Counted from the stretch's first letter, positions 1 to 7,448 are shown. The stretch is 7,602 nucleotides of DNA from CAYFJO01 sp964343305 (GCA_964343305.1 CAYFJO010000503.1:1-7602); one strand, 5' to 3'. The notes: generated by a model from the letters alone, not told the origin. Numbers and translations: made by a program.

Positions 1-1176
1 GAAGGGATCGCCCGGCAAGCCGCCTCGGGGATTGGCATAAGAGTCGCTCCGGAGATTCGGGTGGTGGACGCTAGGATGACGCCGCTGCTTTGGGCTCGAT
101 GGTGCCGACCGGTTGTCGTTTTGCCAAGGAGGCTCGTTGATCGGCTCAACGACGAACAGGTTTCGTGCATCGTCCGTCACGAGTTGGCGCATCACGTTCG
201 CCGCGACCACTGGGCAAACACGTTTGGGCTTGCCGTGGCGGCGTTGTTCTGGTGGCATCCGGTTGTGTGGTGGGCGTGGCGAGAGATGCAGCTTGCCCAG
301 GAGTTGTGTTGCGACGCGTTGGTTCTGAGCGGGTCCGCCGCCACCCGCCGCTGTTATGCGGAAACACTGTTTCAGGCACTCGAATTCATCCAAACCGAAA
401 GGTCTTTCGGAACGGTGTTGGGCGTCAGGTTCGTTCCGGGACACTCAATCAAAAGGAGATTTGAAATGATCGCCGATGCAACGTTCAACGAGCGCCGGTC
501 GTGGTGGACCTATGCCGTGATTCTGACTGTAGTCGTGGTGCTCCCATGCCATCCGGTCCGAGGGAAGCCCCCGACAGCCGTCGCCGAGGAGGAAGCGACG
601 CAGCCGGTATCGTCGGCTAAGAATCTCCTCACGGCTGCGAAGGACAAATCTGCAAGTCCGCCCGCAAGCAAAGGATCGGAGGACATTGAGCATTGGAAAC
701 GCTCAACGTGGCGCATGGCCGTGAAACTGGACACCTCGAATCTTGAACCACCAGCAGTGCAATGGGCAGTACTTGAAGAAGACCCCATTTCCGGCACGAA
801 AGCCAGGGTCAAGAGGATGCGGGACTTCTATCGCGATCAGCTTGAGCGGGCGGAAGACGAGACCAAGAAGGCGATAACCCGCTCATCGCAGATGACCGTC
901 AGTTGGGACCTCGGCTTCAAGGAGATAACCGGCGATCGGTTGTATTTGCTCACATCGGGGCCGTATGTTTCTCACGGTTTCTCGTCGAACGGCCCGGATG
1001 GCAAGAAATGGATCGCGACCAAGATCGTGCGGATCAAGGGGAAGCCTGTGTGCTGGTGCATCCCGGTCAAAGTCAAGAAAGGAAGAAGAATCCAAGTCAC
1101 ACTTACTGAGGACAATATGTTTGATTTGGAATCCGTTTTTGACGACGTGATGCGAGAATCAAGTCAAGGCCATTAA
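1..1176 (+). CDS. M56 (BlaR1/MecR1-type) membrane metallopeptidase, 5' end missing
   Basis: Zinc peptidase of the BlaR1/MecR1 type; in characterised relatives it sits in the inner membrane, senses an outside signal and triggers cleavage of a BlaI/MecI repressor. The frame is open to the left edge, so 391 residues are visible and the real start lies outside; the GTG at 61 is not credible because homology-like sequence continues upstream of it. Counting from the edge, the zinc motif HELAH is at residues 60-64, followed by RRDHW. A hydrophobic stretch with the family-typical HPVVWW lies at about 74-93, and the third ligand region QELCCDALVL begins at about 100. A last membrane segment lies at about 168-183. 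The remaining ~205 residues should be extracytoplasmic; I recognise no domain there, and it is charged with a CWC motif near the end. The family call is strong, the signal unknown. A BlaI-like regulator would be expected further left. The stop overlaps the convergent sulfatase gene. Confidence 0.87.
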   Translation, partial: EGIARQAASGIGIRVAPEIRVVDARMTPLLWARWCRPVVVLPRRLVDRLNDEQVSCIVRHELAHHVRRDHWANTFGLAVAALFWWHPVVWWAWREMQLAQELCCDALVLSGSAATRRCYAETLFQALEFIQTERSFGTVLGVRFVPGHSIKRRFEMIADATFNERRSWWTYAVILTVVVVLPCHPVRGKPPTAVAEEEATQPVSSAKNLLTAAKDKSASPPASKGSEDIEHWKRSTWRMAVKLDTSNLEPPAVQWAVLEEDPISGTKARVKRMRDFYRDQLERAEDETKKAITRSSQMTVSWDLGFKEITGDRLYLLTSGPYVSHGFSSNGPDGKKWIATKIVRIKGKPVCWCIPVKVKKGRRIQVTLTEDNMFDLESVFDDVMRESSQGH

Positions 1177-3414
1177 GGCGACGCTTCTAACCCCAACTGT
1201 TTGTCCACTTCGTCGAGGGACACTTTCAGCACTTCCATTGTCTGCTTCGCGCCCGAGAATGCAATCAGTAAATGTTCCTGGTGCTCGATGATGTGCGGGT
1301 AATCGACGTGGCGTCCGCCAACGAGATAGAAGAGATGCGTAAACACCAGTCCATCCCGGCTAATCGCCAGTGTAAGCGGGTTGCGACCGCGTGGATTGGC
1401 ATTGGAGACCATCGCGTAGTAACCGCGCGAAGTACGCAGTACGAAGAACTTGCTCGTGGCGTCCGGAAAGTTGGTTTTGACAATCGGACTCCACGTGCGG
1501 CCGTTGTCCGTAGAGAAGGTACGAAGCAGTCGCCCGGAGCGGCCGTTGTCGCGAATCAGGCCGACAATGTTCTTGCCGTCGGGCAACACGTACCAGTACG
1601 GTTCTTCCGGTCGGCCCTTTGCGTCGTAGCTGGCGAGAGGGCGTATCTGCCACTGATTGAACGCGTCGTCTCCGCCGATCATCACCGAGATTTGCTGACG
1701 GTGGTCGCGCCGAGTCATCATGTACTGGCCACTTGGCAAACGTTTCGGCGGGAAGTTGTTGAGCGTGTCGTCTCGAACCGTGCCGTGCGCTACCCATACC
1801 TCCTTATCGCTGTTCCAGCGGAATGATTCCAGACTCAACCCCTTACCGGGATACCCCGGAGCGTTGAAATGGCTCGCCAGTGCCAGGAGCTCGCCATCGC
1901 GAACCCACAAGCCGCGCGCGATCCAGCCGAAGCCGTCGATTCGCGGCGGGCCGGATAAATCGGCCGGCTTGCTCCAGTTCAATCCGTCTTGGCTCGTAGA
2001 ATATGACACGCGCGTACCAGGCATGTCGTGGCCGGGGACAACATTTCGGTGCTGCTCTGGCGAGAGGTTGGCTCGACGCTTACCAGGCCCGTCGCTCCAC
2101 ATTGCCCAAATGCGACCATCATAATTCACGAGATAGGCATGCTGATGTACCCAATTCCCGCCCTTGTCTCGCACATCGCTGATCATGGCGTGCTTCGCAG
2201 GCACGCGAGGGAGTCGGTTGAACTTGATCTTTGCTGGGTTTTCGCCAGTGTCCGCCAGGTTGAGCATCGACTGAGAGAGCGGATTCGTCACGGGATGTGG
2301 CGCCCGTCGCACAACCTTGTCGAGTTGTGGAGCCAACTCGGCTACCGTCGTTTTCCGGTCAACACTCCCGGCGATGTTGGTCATCTCCAGCGGATCGCTG
2401 CTGTGGTCGTAAAGCTCGCGAGCCTGAACTTTCCCAGTTCGGAAATCTCGCCATTCGGTATAACGGTACCGCTCGGTTCGAATCGAATACCCCATGACCT
2501 TCGGCAGCTCGCCGCGGGGATAATTTGGACGAGGTGTCTGCGTGAGTGCGACGCCTTTCACATTGCGACTTGGATCATTCAGCAACGGTNNNNNNNNNNN
2601 NNNNNNNNNNNNNNNNNNNNNNNNNNNNNNNNNNNNNNNNNNNNNNNNNNNNNNNNNNNNNNNNNNNNNNNNNNNNNNNNNNNNNNNNNGTCGGCGGCGT
2701 AGTATGCTGAGGAACAGGGATCGTTCCGCGGTCGTAGAGATCCCAGTATTTCTTTGGAGCATTGAATGGTGTGTGCGGTTTCCAGAACCCAACCGCCAGG
2801 AAGAACGGCTTGTCGCCTTTGCTCACCTTGCGGAGAGTGTCGATGGCGGTCTCGGCCACGCGACCATCGAAATAGGCATTGTCGGGCACATCCCGACATT
2901 CCGTTCCGCCTTTACCCGAAGCCAGATTGGGCGGAACTTCGCCTTCCACTTTCGGCTTGTCGTTTCCATGGCTGTTGTAGTGCAGCACGGAAGGAACGCT
3001 CCACGAGACGGCATCGCCCTTCCAATCATCCTGACGCCAGTTGTGAAAGATCTTGCCGACGCACTGCGCGTGGTAACCACTTTTTTTGAAGAGTTGCGGC
3101 AACGTGACCACGTCGGGCCGGTTCTGACGAAAGTGAGTCGGTAGATCCCACACCCGCAACGCGTCGGGACGCAAACCGGCCAGCAGAGACGCTCGCGATG
3201 GATTGCAGACCGTCTGCTGACAATACGCTCGCTCAAACAGCGTCCCCTGAGACGCCAACCGATCAATGTTTGGCGACTTCACATGTGCGCTGCCGTAGCA
3301 GCCAAGCTCGACCCGTAGGTCATCGACGGCGATAAACAACACATTCGGTTGTTCGGCCTCGACGCCAGTCATGCCAAGGCAGAAGCACGCCGCAAATGTC
3401 AGTAGATATCTCAT
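1173..3414 (-). CDS. Secreted iduronate-2-sulfatase-like sulfatase fused to a sialidase-like beta-propeller (interrupted by an assembly gap)
   Basis: Predicted exported hydrolase removing sulfate esters from a glycan, with a C-terminal propeller. Before the gap (numbered from the ATG at 3414): signal peptide 1-20 ending VEA, metal-binding DD at 31-32, formylglycine motif C70-N-P-S-R74, GKIFH at 120-124 (Lys and His of the active site), and KPHTPF at 212-217. This order and the RVWDLPTHFR after the motif resemble iduronate-2-sulfatase-type enzymes. After the gap, numbered from 2588: sulfatase C-terminal part about 1-95 (GYSIRTERYRYTEWRDF, ELYDHSSDP), a linker, then a propeller about 131-462 with one perfect Asp box STDNGRTW at 359-366 (1491-1514) and degenerate ones near 198 and 410. 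The segment expected to hold the second metal-binding DH/DN is in the gap. The start at 3414 fits a signal peptide and avoids long overlap with the upstream gene. Substrate unknown; whether the propeller is catalytic or only binds sugar is also unknown. Confidence 0.88.
2590..2689. other. 100-N assembly gap of unknown true length
   Basis: Exactly 100 undetermined bases, the usual placeholder for a scaffold gap of unknown size. The sulfatase reading frame is in one phase above the gap (first codon bases at positions divisible by 3) and another below (remainder 2), so reading straight through gives a false stop at 2575-2577. With 725 nt of coding sequence upstream and 1417 nt downstream, one intact gene needs a missing length that is a multiple of three. 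From memory of iduronate-2-sulfatase-like proteins, roughly 150-180 residues (about 450-540 nt) seem absent between the PHTPF region and the PLLNDP region. Confidence 0.97.
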
Positions 3415-3421
3415 ACCCTGC

Positions 3422-5875
3422 CTATTCCTTATGGTCAATTTTGCAGTTGGGATCCAGCGGCACGGGCTTGCCGGTTTGATCGACGGGGTGTGTGAAAAGG
3501 TAACGCCAGACGGCTTCGTGGATGTATTCGCCCTGTTCTGTCTTGACGGCCGAGCCGCCCGGAACGACTGTTGTGTGGGCGCGGCGGGGATTGTTGTCAA
3601 CGTCGCTGCTCGTGATCAGACGTCGCGACTTTGCATAAGGCGTAGCGACTTCGTCCACGTTGACGATCGGGCCGTATTCGGCCAATCCCAGCATCTGCCA
3701 TGAGCGACAATAATGGTCTCCGGTCCAACCGCCGTCGAGCACGTGTGTGAATCCGAAATAGCGTTGGGCGGGAGTGCTCGAAGGGAATCCGTGCCACGAT
3801 TCGAACTGATCGCGTGGACCGGAAAACATTACCACGCGCGCCACCTTCTGATGTTTGGCAAAACGCGCCGCCGTCGTGGATCCGTGCGAAATGCCCGACA
3901 TGATGACCTTGTCCCAACACAAATCATTTTGGTTATCGGTCAGGAATTGTTCCCACGAACCTTTGGGATTCTCCTTCGCGAGCCACTTCACGAACTGAAC
4001 GCAGCGCTCGGCCATGCCGTCGGGCTTCGGGATGGTGACAAGTGGGCTGTGATCTTCGCCTGTCGCGGCTTCAAGCCGAATCTTGCCCAACGTGGTTCCA
4101 TCATCTCTTGCCTTCGCGTGAATTATCGAGAACCAGCGGTTGGCATAGTGCGGCTGGATACCATGCAGTCCGTAGGTGCCAATGCGTTCGAACAAACCTT
4201 GGTTGTGCCTCATGAGCCAGATCACGAGCCTACCGCGTGACGGTGCTCGCGTATCAACCACAGCGTGTTGGAAGTCCTGCGGTTGGCCTTCTGCGTCCGC
4301 GAACACGAATCCTATTTCCGGGTGTTCCTTCGCGCGGGGGTTGATCGCACTGGCGCGAACGCTGAAGTCGAATCGGCGTCGCAGGCGGGGTTGGAGGAAG
4401 CGCGCGACCTGCTGACCGAGAAACGTGTTTCCGGCAGCGTTGAAGTGGACATCGTCCGGATTCTGTAGTTCGGCCAGTCGCGGTGTGATCGCACCGAAGA
4501 GATCGTCAATCGCGATTTGGTGCTTCCTCATCACAGCTCCCGCCGCGGCGTTGCGTTCAACGATGGAGGCGGCTGTGTACCTTTTCGCTGGCAGATCGGG
4601 GATCGGCGTGGTGTTCGCCCAGATCAACGTCGCGCCAGTCTGTTTCATACGCGCGATGAGTTGTTCGAGCCTTTGCGTGTAGTCTTCGATCGGCGTGTTT
4701 CGGTCGTGGATGCCGAAGTTGAAATGAATCAAGTCCCACTTGCCATCGCCAAGCCAGACGTCGATCTTCTTCAATCCCGTCGCAGTCGGTCCGCAATTGG
4801 CTGGAGCGCGATGGACGTTCGCCTCTCCGGCAAGTTCCTTGCGCACCGTCTGCGTGTAGGCCCGCGATACGGAGTCGCCAATCAGCAGAACGCGCGGCAA
4901 TGCTGGATCATCCTCGACGAAGTCCCAGGCGTTTGATTGGCCCGCGATCTTCTGGCGTTTGTGAATCGGCAGGTAGAAGTTCCCCAACTCAGCCTGCAAC
5001 ACGCGCTGCCAGGCTTGTTGGGCAGGTGTTAGAGTTGCTAACCAGGCTTGGTATTTGTCGTCCAGCTCCGCAGCCTCTTTGGCCTTCTGCGTGGCAGCTT
5101 CTGTTGCGTTGGTGGGCTCTTTCGCGGGCTTCTTCTTCGCATCCAGCATCCTTTTCACGCGGGCTTGCTCTTTTGCCAAGGCTGTGCCCGTCACCGGAAG
5201 GGGCTTGAAGGCAGGGTCGGGTGTGAGCCGTTCATCGGTCGGAATCTCGCGCCAGCGGAGTGCTCGATACCAGACATCCTGACCGTGGTCCTGCAGCCAG
5301 AGCCGGCCGCCGCGCCCAGTGAGATCGCCGCCGCGAATGCCGAGCAGTTTCACATAATCCGCCCATTTCGGATCCGCGTAGTCGAACGAAAGTACCCGCT
5401 CGCCGTTGAGCCAATGCTCGATCACCGTGCCTTTGCAGAGAATGTGCCCCGTGTTCCACTCGCCAAAGAGTTTCGATGCGTCTTTGGACGGTGCCATGCA
5501 GAAAAAAATCGACGCGGCTGCCTGACGCGCATTCTCGCCGTAGGGACTGTGCACGTTGTCGAGGATCTGGTACTCGACCTGCCCAGGCCGATAATAAACA
5601 CCGGAGTTGCACCCCTTCGATACTTTCCACTCGAAGCGAAGTTCAAAGTCGTCCGGCACGGTCATCGCAGTATAGGTCAAGGAGCCGCCTTTCTCTTTTC
5701 GATAGAACGCGCCGTCCTCGATCCCCCAGTTGCCATGATGTTCCCAGCCCGTGAAGGTCTTTCCGTCGAACAAGGATGTGAATTCTGCATCTTTGGTTTG
5801 AGCAAATGCGGTAGTCGCAAAGCAGACGACGGATGCGTAAAGGATGGAGAATGGAGTTTTGATCAGTTGATTCAT
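3422..5875 (-). CDS. Secreted three-domain protein: DUF1080 + SGNH hydrolase + BPSS1187-like alpha/beta hydrolase
   Basis: 817-residue exported protein with three enzyme-like parts. Signal peptide 1-25, cut after AFA. Residues about 30-212 are a DUF1080 (3-keto-disaccharide hydrolase, LamG-like fold) domain: FTSLFDGKTFTGWEHHG at the start, NSGVYYR at 90-96, VEYQILDN at 100-107, and EHWLNGERV at 153-161. Residues about 232-290 are a charged Ala/Lys/Glu-rich linker, probably helical. Residues about 327-497 are an SGNH hydrolase: GDS nucleophile block at 333-335, CGPT at 361-364, HFNFGIHD at 384-391 and the DDVH block at 474-477. Residues about 500-803 resemble the BPSS1187 family, with an alpha/beta-hydrolase elbow SGISHGS at 660-666 (candidate nucleophile Ser663) and GGWTGDHYCRSW further on. 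SGNH enzymes of this kind often remove acyl groups from sugars, so de-esterification of a glycan is an inference. No clear Shine-Dalgarno precedes the ATG; the signal peptide supports this start. It ends 7 nt before the next gene. Confidence 0.9.
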   Translation of the reverse strand: MNQLIKTPFSILYASVVCFATTAFAQTKDAEFTSLFDGKTFTGWEHHGNWGIEDGAFYRKEKGGSLTYTAMTVPDDFELRFEWKVSKGCNSGVYYRPGQVEYQILDNVHSPYGENARQAAASIFFCMAPSKDASKLFGEWNTGHILCKGTVIEHWLNGERVLSFDYADPKWADYVKLLGIRGGDLTGRGGRLWLQDHGQDVWYRALRWREIPTDERLTPDPAFKPLPVTGTALAKEQARVKRMLDAKKKPAKEPTNATEAATQKAKEAAELDDKYQAWLATLTPAQQAWQRVLQAELGNFYLPIHKRQKIAGQSNAWDFVEDDPALPRVLLIGDSVSRAYTQTVRKELAGEANVHRAPANCGPTATGLKKIDVWLGDGKWDLIHFNFGIHDRNTPIEDYTQRLEQLIARMKQTGATLIWANTTPIPDLPAKRYTAASIVERNAAAGAVMRKHQIAIDDLFGAITPRLAELQNPDDVHFNAAGNTFLGQQVARFLQPRLRRRFDFSVRASAINPRAKEHPEIGFVFADAEGQPQDFQHAVVDTRAPSRGRLVIWLMRHNQGLFERIGTYGLHGIQPHYANRWFSIIHAKARDDGTTLGKIRLEAATGEDHSPLVTIPKPDGMAERCVQFVKWLAKENPKGSWEQFLTDNQNDLCWDKVIMSGISHGSTTAARFAKHQKVARVVMFSGPRDQFESWHGFPSSTPAQRYFGFTHVLDGGWTGDHYCRSWQMLGLAEYGPIVNVDEVATPYAKSRRLITSSDVDNNPRRAHTTVVPGGSAVKTEQGEYIHEAVWRYLFTHPVDQTGKPVPLDPNCKIDHKE
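3426..3430 (-). promoter_or_regulatory. Probable ribosome-binding site of the sulfatase/propeller gene, inside the end of the upstream gene
   Basis: AAGGA on the - strand, 11 nt before the ATG at 3414. It lies in the last codons (HKE-stop) of the upstream three-domain gene, so terminating ribosomes pass directly over the next start. This supports the start at 3414 and translational coupling. The spacing is slightly long, so the assignment is tentative. Confidence 0.45.
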
Positions 5876-5975
5876 GATGGTTTTTGCTTTGCGTTTTCGT
5901 TCTTGCTTTGGTGGATTATTACTTCACTCTGTACATTGAATGGCATAAAGTGAGCGGCAGATGAGTTCTTGCCTG

Positions 5976-6038
5976 CCGTAGTGGAACTCGCCAGAGTTCC
6001 CTCCCTCTGAAATGGAATTCTGGCGAATTCCACTACGG
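5976..6038. repeat. Inverted pair of REP-like palindromic elements
   Basis: Two 25-bp arms, 5976-6000 and 6014-6038, are inverted copies with only two differences, separated by 13 bp. Each arm is also a small hairpin with a 7-bp perfect stem and 4-nt loop: GGAACTC/GAGTTCC at 5983-6000 and GGAATTC/GAATTCC at 6014-6031. Each hairpin is preceded on its own strand by the tetranucleotide GTAG, at 5978-5981 (+) and 6036-6033 (-). A GTAG-type tetranucleotide at the 5' foot of a short palindrome is the known signature of bacterial REP elements moved by RAYT (REP-associated tyrosine) transposases, and head-to-head pairs correspond to BIMEs. No transposase is in the window and copy number cannot be tested here. 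A role in mRNA stability or termination between the flanking co-oriented genes is possible. Confidence 0.75.
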
Positions 6039-7370
6039 TGAATTCTCATACCACTCGTTGAGCAGACCACTTAGTCTCTTAACGAGTTCTGGTTGTTTCG
6101 AGGCCAGATTGACCTTTTCGTGCGGATCAGCACTTAGGTCGAATAACTGTGGCTGATTGCCGGAAGGAGGATACTTCATTCTGCCGCGACGGCCATTGTA
6201 GGTGAGCAAGAGTTTGCTATGATCCTGGATGACCCAGCGATAGAGTAGTGACGCCCGGGGGTTTTGAATGTCGGCAATGTCATGAGCAAACGCCTCACCG
6301 AAGATCGAGTCGCGTTTGATCGGCGTTCCCTGTTGCAGGTTGGGAAGCAGATTCAGGCCGGGCAAGTGCTTGGGAATCTCGGCACCGGCTGCGGCAAGTA
6401 TCGTCGGTACGATGTCGATGCTGCTGCATAGCTCTTGCCGATCAGCAGGCTGTATCTTGGCGGGCCAGCGAAACATGATCGGCGTACGTGTTCCACCTTC
6501 ATAGGGACTTCGTTTCGAACGGGAAGCATATCCGCCGCCTTTGGGATTCTGAATCCAGCCGTTGTCCGTGACATAAATCACCAACGTGTTTTCGGTCACT
6601 CCCTTTTCATCCAACCGATCAAGCAACTGTCCGCACGTTTCATCAAACCAATCGCACATCGCATAGTACGTCGCGATCGGTTTCGGACGCCCTTCCTGTT
6701 CGTACTTTTCGAGCAGGCGTGTTGACGGATTGTGTGGAGTGTGAGGCAGAAAAGGCGCGTACCAAATGAAGAACGGTTTTTTGGCTTGTATCGCGGTATC
6801 GATGAAATCATTTACCGGCTTCATCCCTTTGCGGCCGATGGCCAATCCGTCATCTCCGTGTCGCCCGCCGCGCTTGGGATAGCCGCGCGTCATTCCGTGT
6901 GTAAACCCACCGCGCTGAAAACTGCCTTCCCACCATTTGCCACATTGAAAACTGAGGTATCCCTTTTCCGCCAGGATGCGAGGCGCCGTGGGATTCTTGT
7001 CAATGTTGGAAATCAACAGTTCGCGCGCATCCTTCCCTGCCTTGGCGGCATGTTGTTGGTTCTCCGGTGTGGCGGCTGGGTCGTTGCCCGTCACCAGGCT
7101 TTGGTGTGCATAGAGTCCGGTTATCAAAGTCGTGAGTGACGGTCGACACAAAGCGGTTGGCACATAGCCTCTTCGGAAAGTAACGCTTTGCGTCGCGAGC
7201 TTATCGAGATTGGGCGTCTGAATCGCCGGGTGTCCCATAAAGCCGTAGTCTGTCCACGCCTGATCGTCTGAGATAATCAATACGATGTTGGGTGGCTGTT
7301 TTGCCGCTTGCGCGGTGACGGCAAAGCTCGCAAAGGCCAATACGCAAATGATCGCTCGTCTTTTCATCAT
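6033..7370 (-). CDS. Secreted arylsulfatase-like sulfatase with a C-R-P-S-L formylglycine motif
   Basis: 445-residue exported type I sulfatase, full length for the family. Signal peptide about 1-22 (TAQA). Metal-binding DD at 35-36 in LIISDDQ; modification site C75-R-P-S-L79; GKWWEG at 144-149 giving the active-site Lys; PHTPHNP at 209-215; second metal site TDNGW at 268-272; KRSPYEGGTRTP at 286-297 giving the second Lys; C-terminal QLFDLSADPHEKVNL at 408-422. The usual Arg of the C-x-P-S-R signature is Leu here; all other core positions are present, so activity remains likely. The substrate cannot be deduced. Two ATGs stand side by side at 7370 and 7367; a GAGGG ribosome site suits either. 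The last two bases of the Pro codon and the stop fall inside the REP-like element, so the extreme C-terminus was probably shaped by that insertion. It is the upstream neighbour of the three-domain gene, 157 nt away on the same strand, so joint transcription is plausible. Confidence 0.92.
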   Translation of the reverse strand: MMKRRAIICVLAFASFAVTAQAAKQPPNIVLIISDDQAWTDYGFMGHPAIQTPNLDKLATQSVTFRRGYVPTALCRPSLTTLITGLYAHQSLVTGNDPAATPENQQHAAKAGKDARELLISNIDKNPTAPRILAEKGYLSFQCGKWWEGSFQRGGFTHGMTRGYPKRGGRHGDDGLAIGRKGMKPVNDFIDTAIQAKKPFFIWYAPFLPHTPHNPSTRLLEKYEQEGRPKPIATYYAMCDWFDETCGQLLDRLDEKGVTENTLVIYVTDNGWIQNPKGGGYASRSKRSPYEGGTRTPIMFRWPAKIQPADRQELCSSIDIVPTILAAAGAEIPKHLPGLNLLPNLQQGTPIKRDSIFGEAFAHDIADIQNPRASLLYRWVIQDHSKLLLTYNGRRGRMKYPPSGNQPQLFDLSADPHEKVNLASKQPELVKRLSGLLNEWYENSP

Positions 7371-7377
7371 CGCTTTT

Positions 7378-7382
7378 CCCTC
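7378..7382 (-). promoter_or_regulatory. Ribosome-binding site of the C-R-P-S-L sulfatase gene
   Basis: GAGGG on the - strand with 7 nt to the ATG at 7370 (10 nt to the second ATG at 7367). It is the clearest Shine-Dalgarno in the window and fixes the start in front of the signal peptide. Confidence 0.7.
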
Positions 7383-7448
7383 GACATCATTTCGTCTTTT
7401 GGGGTACTTTCACGTTTTGTTGGCGGGAGAAATCATCGAGAGCATAGT

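Noticed and set aside
61..63. GTG at 61 as start of the M56 gene
   Set aside because: The frame is open to the left edge and the residues before it look like the family's usual sequence, so the true start is outside the window.
1272..1826. 184-codon open frame on the + strand
   Set aside because: It is antisense to the propeller part of the sulfatase fusion and shows no domain signature; the - strand frame has Asp boxes.
2575..2589. Apparent stop codon just past the N run, suggesting a truncated sulfatase pseudogene
   Set aside because: The stop appears only if the 100 N are taken as the real length. The other phase continues cleanly into sulfatase C-terminal sequence.
3415..3600. Upstream start at 3600 for the sulfatase/propeller gene
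   Set aside because: It would add 62 residues without hydrophobic character before an obvious signal peptide and overlap the upstream gene by about 180 nt; the ATG at 3414 starts the signal peptide directly.
5048..5953. 301-codon open frame on the + strand
   Set aside because: It lies opposite the three-domain gene, has no recognisable motif, signal peptide or ribosome site, and the - strand frame is full of family motifs.
5876..5975. Promoter for the three-domain gene (a TAATAAT-like -10 on the - strand near 5917)
   Set aside because: No -35 at suitable spacing was found, and planctomycete promoters are poorly defined by eye, so it is not listed as a feature.
5976..6038. Rho-independent terminator
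   Set aside because: The stem is strong but no T tract follows on either strand, and the GTAG foot plus nested hairpins fit a REP pair better. It may still slow or stop transcription.
7371..7448. Terminator or promoter between the methyltransferase and the sulfatase
   Set aside because: Beyond the ribosome site I see no stem with a T tract and no convincing -35/-10 pair in these 78 nt.
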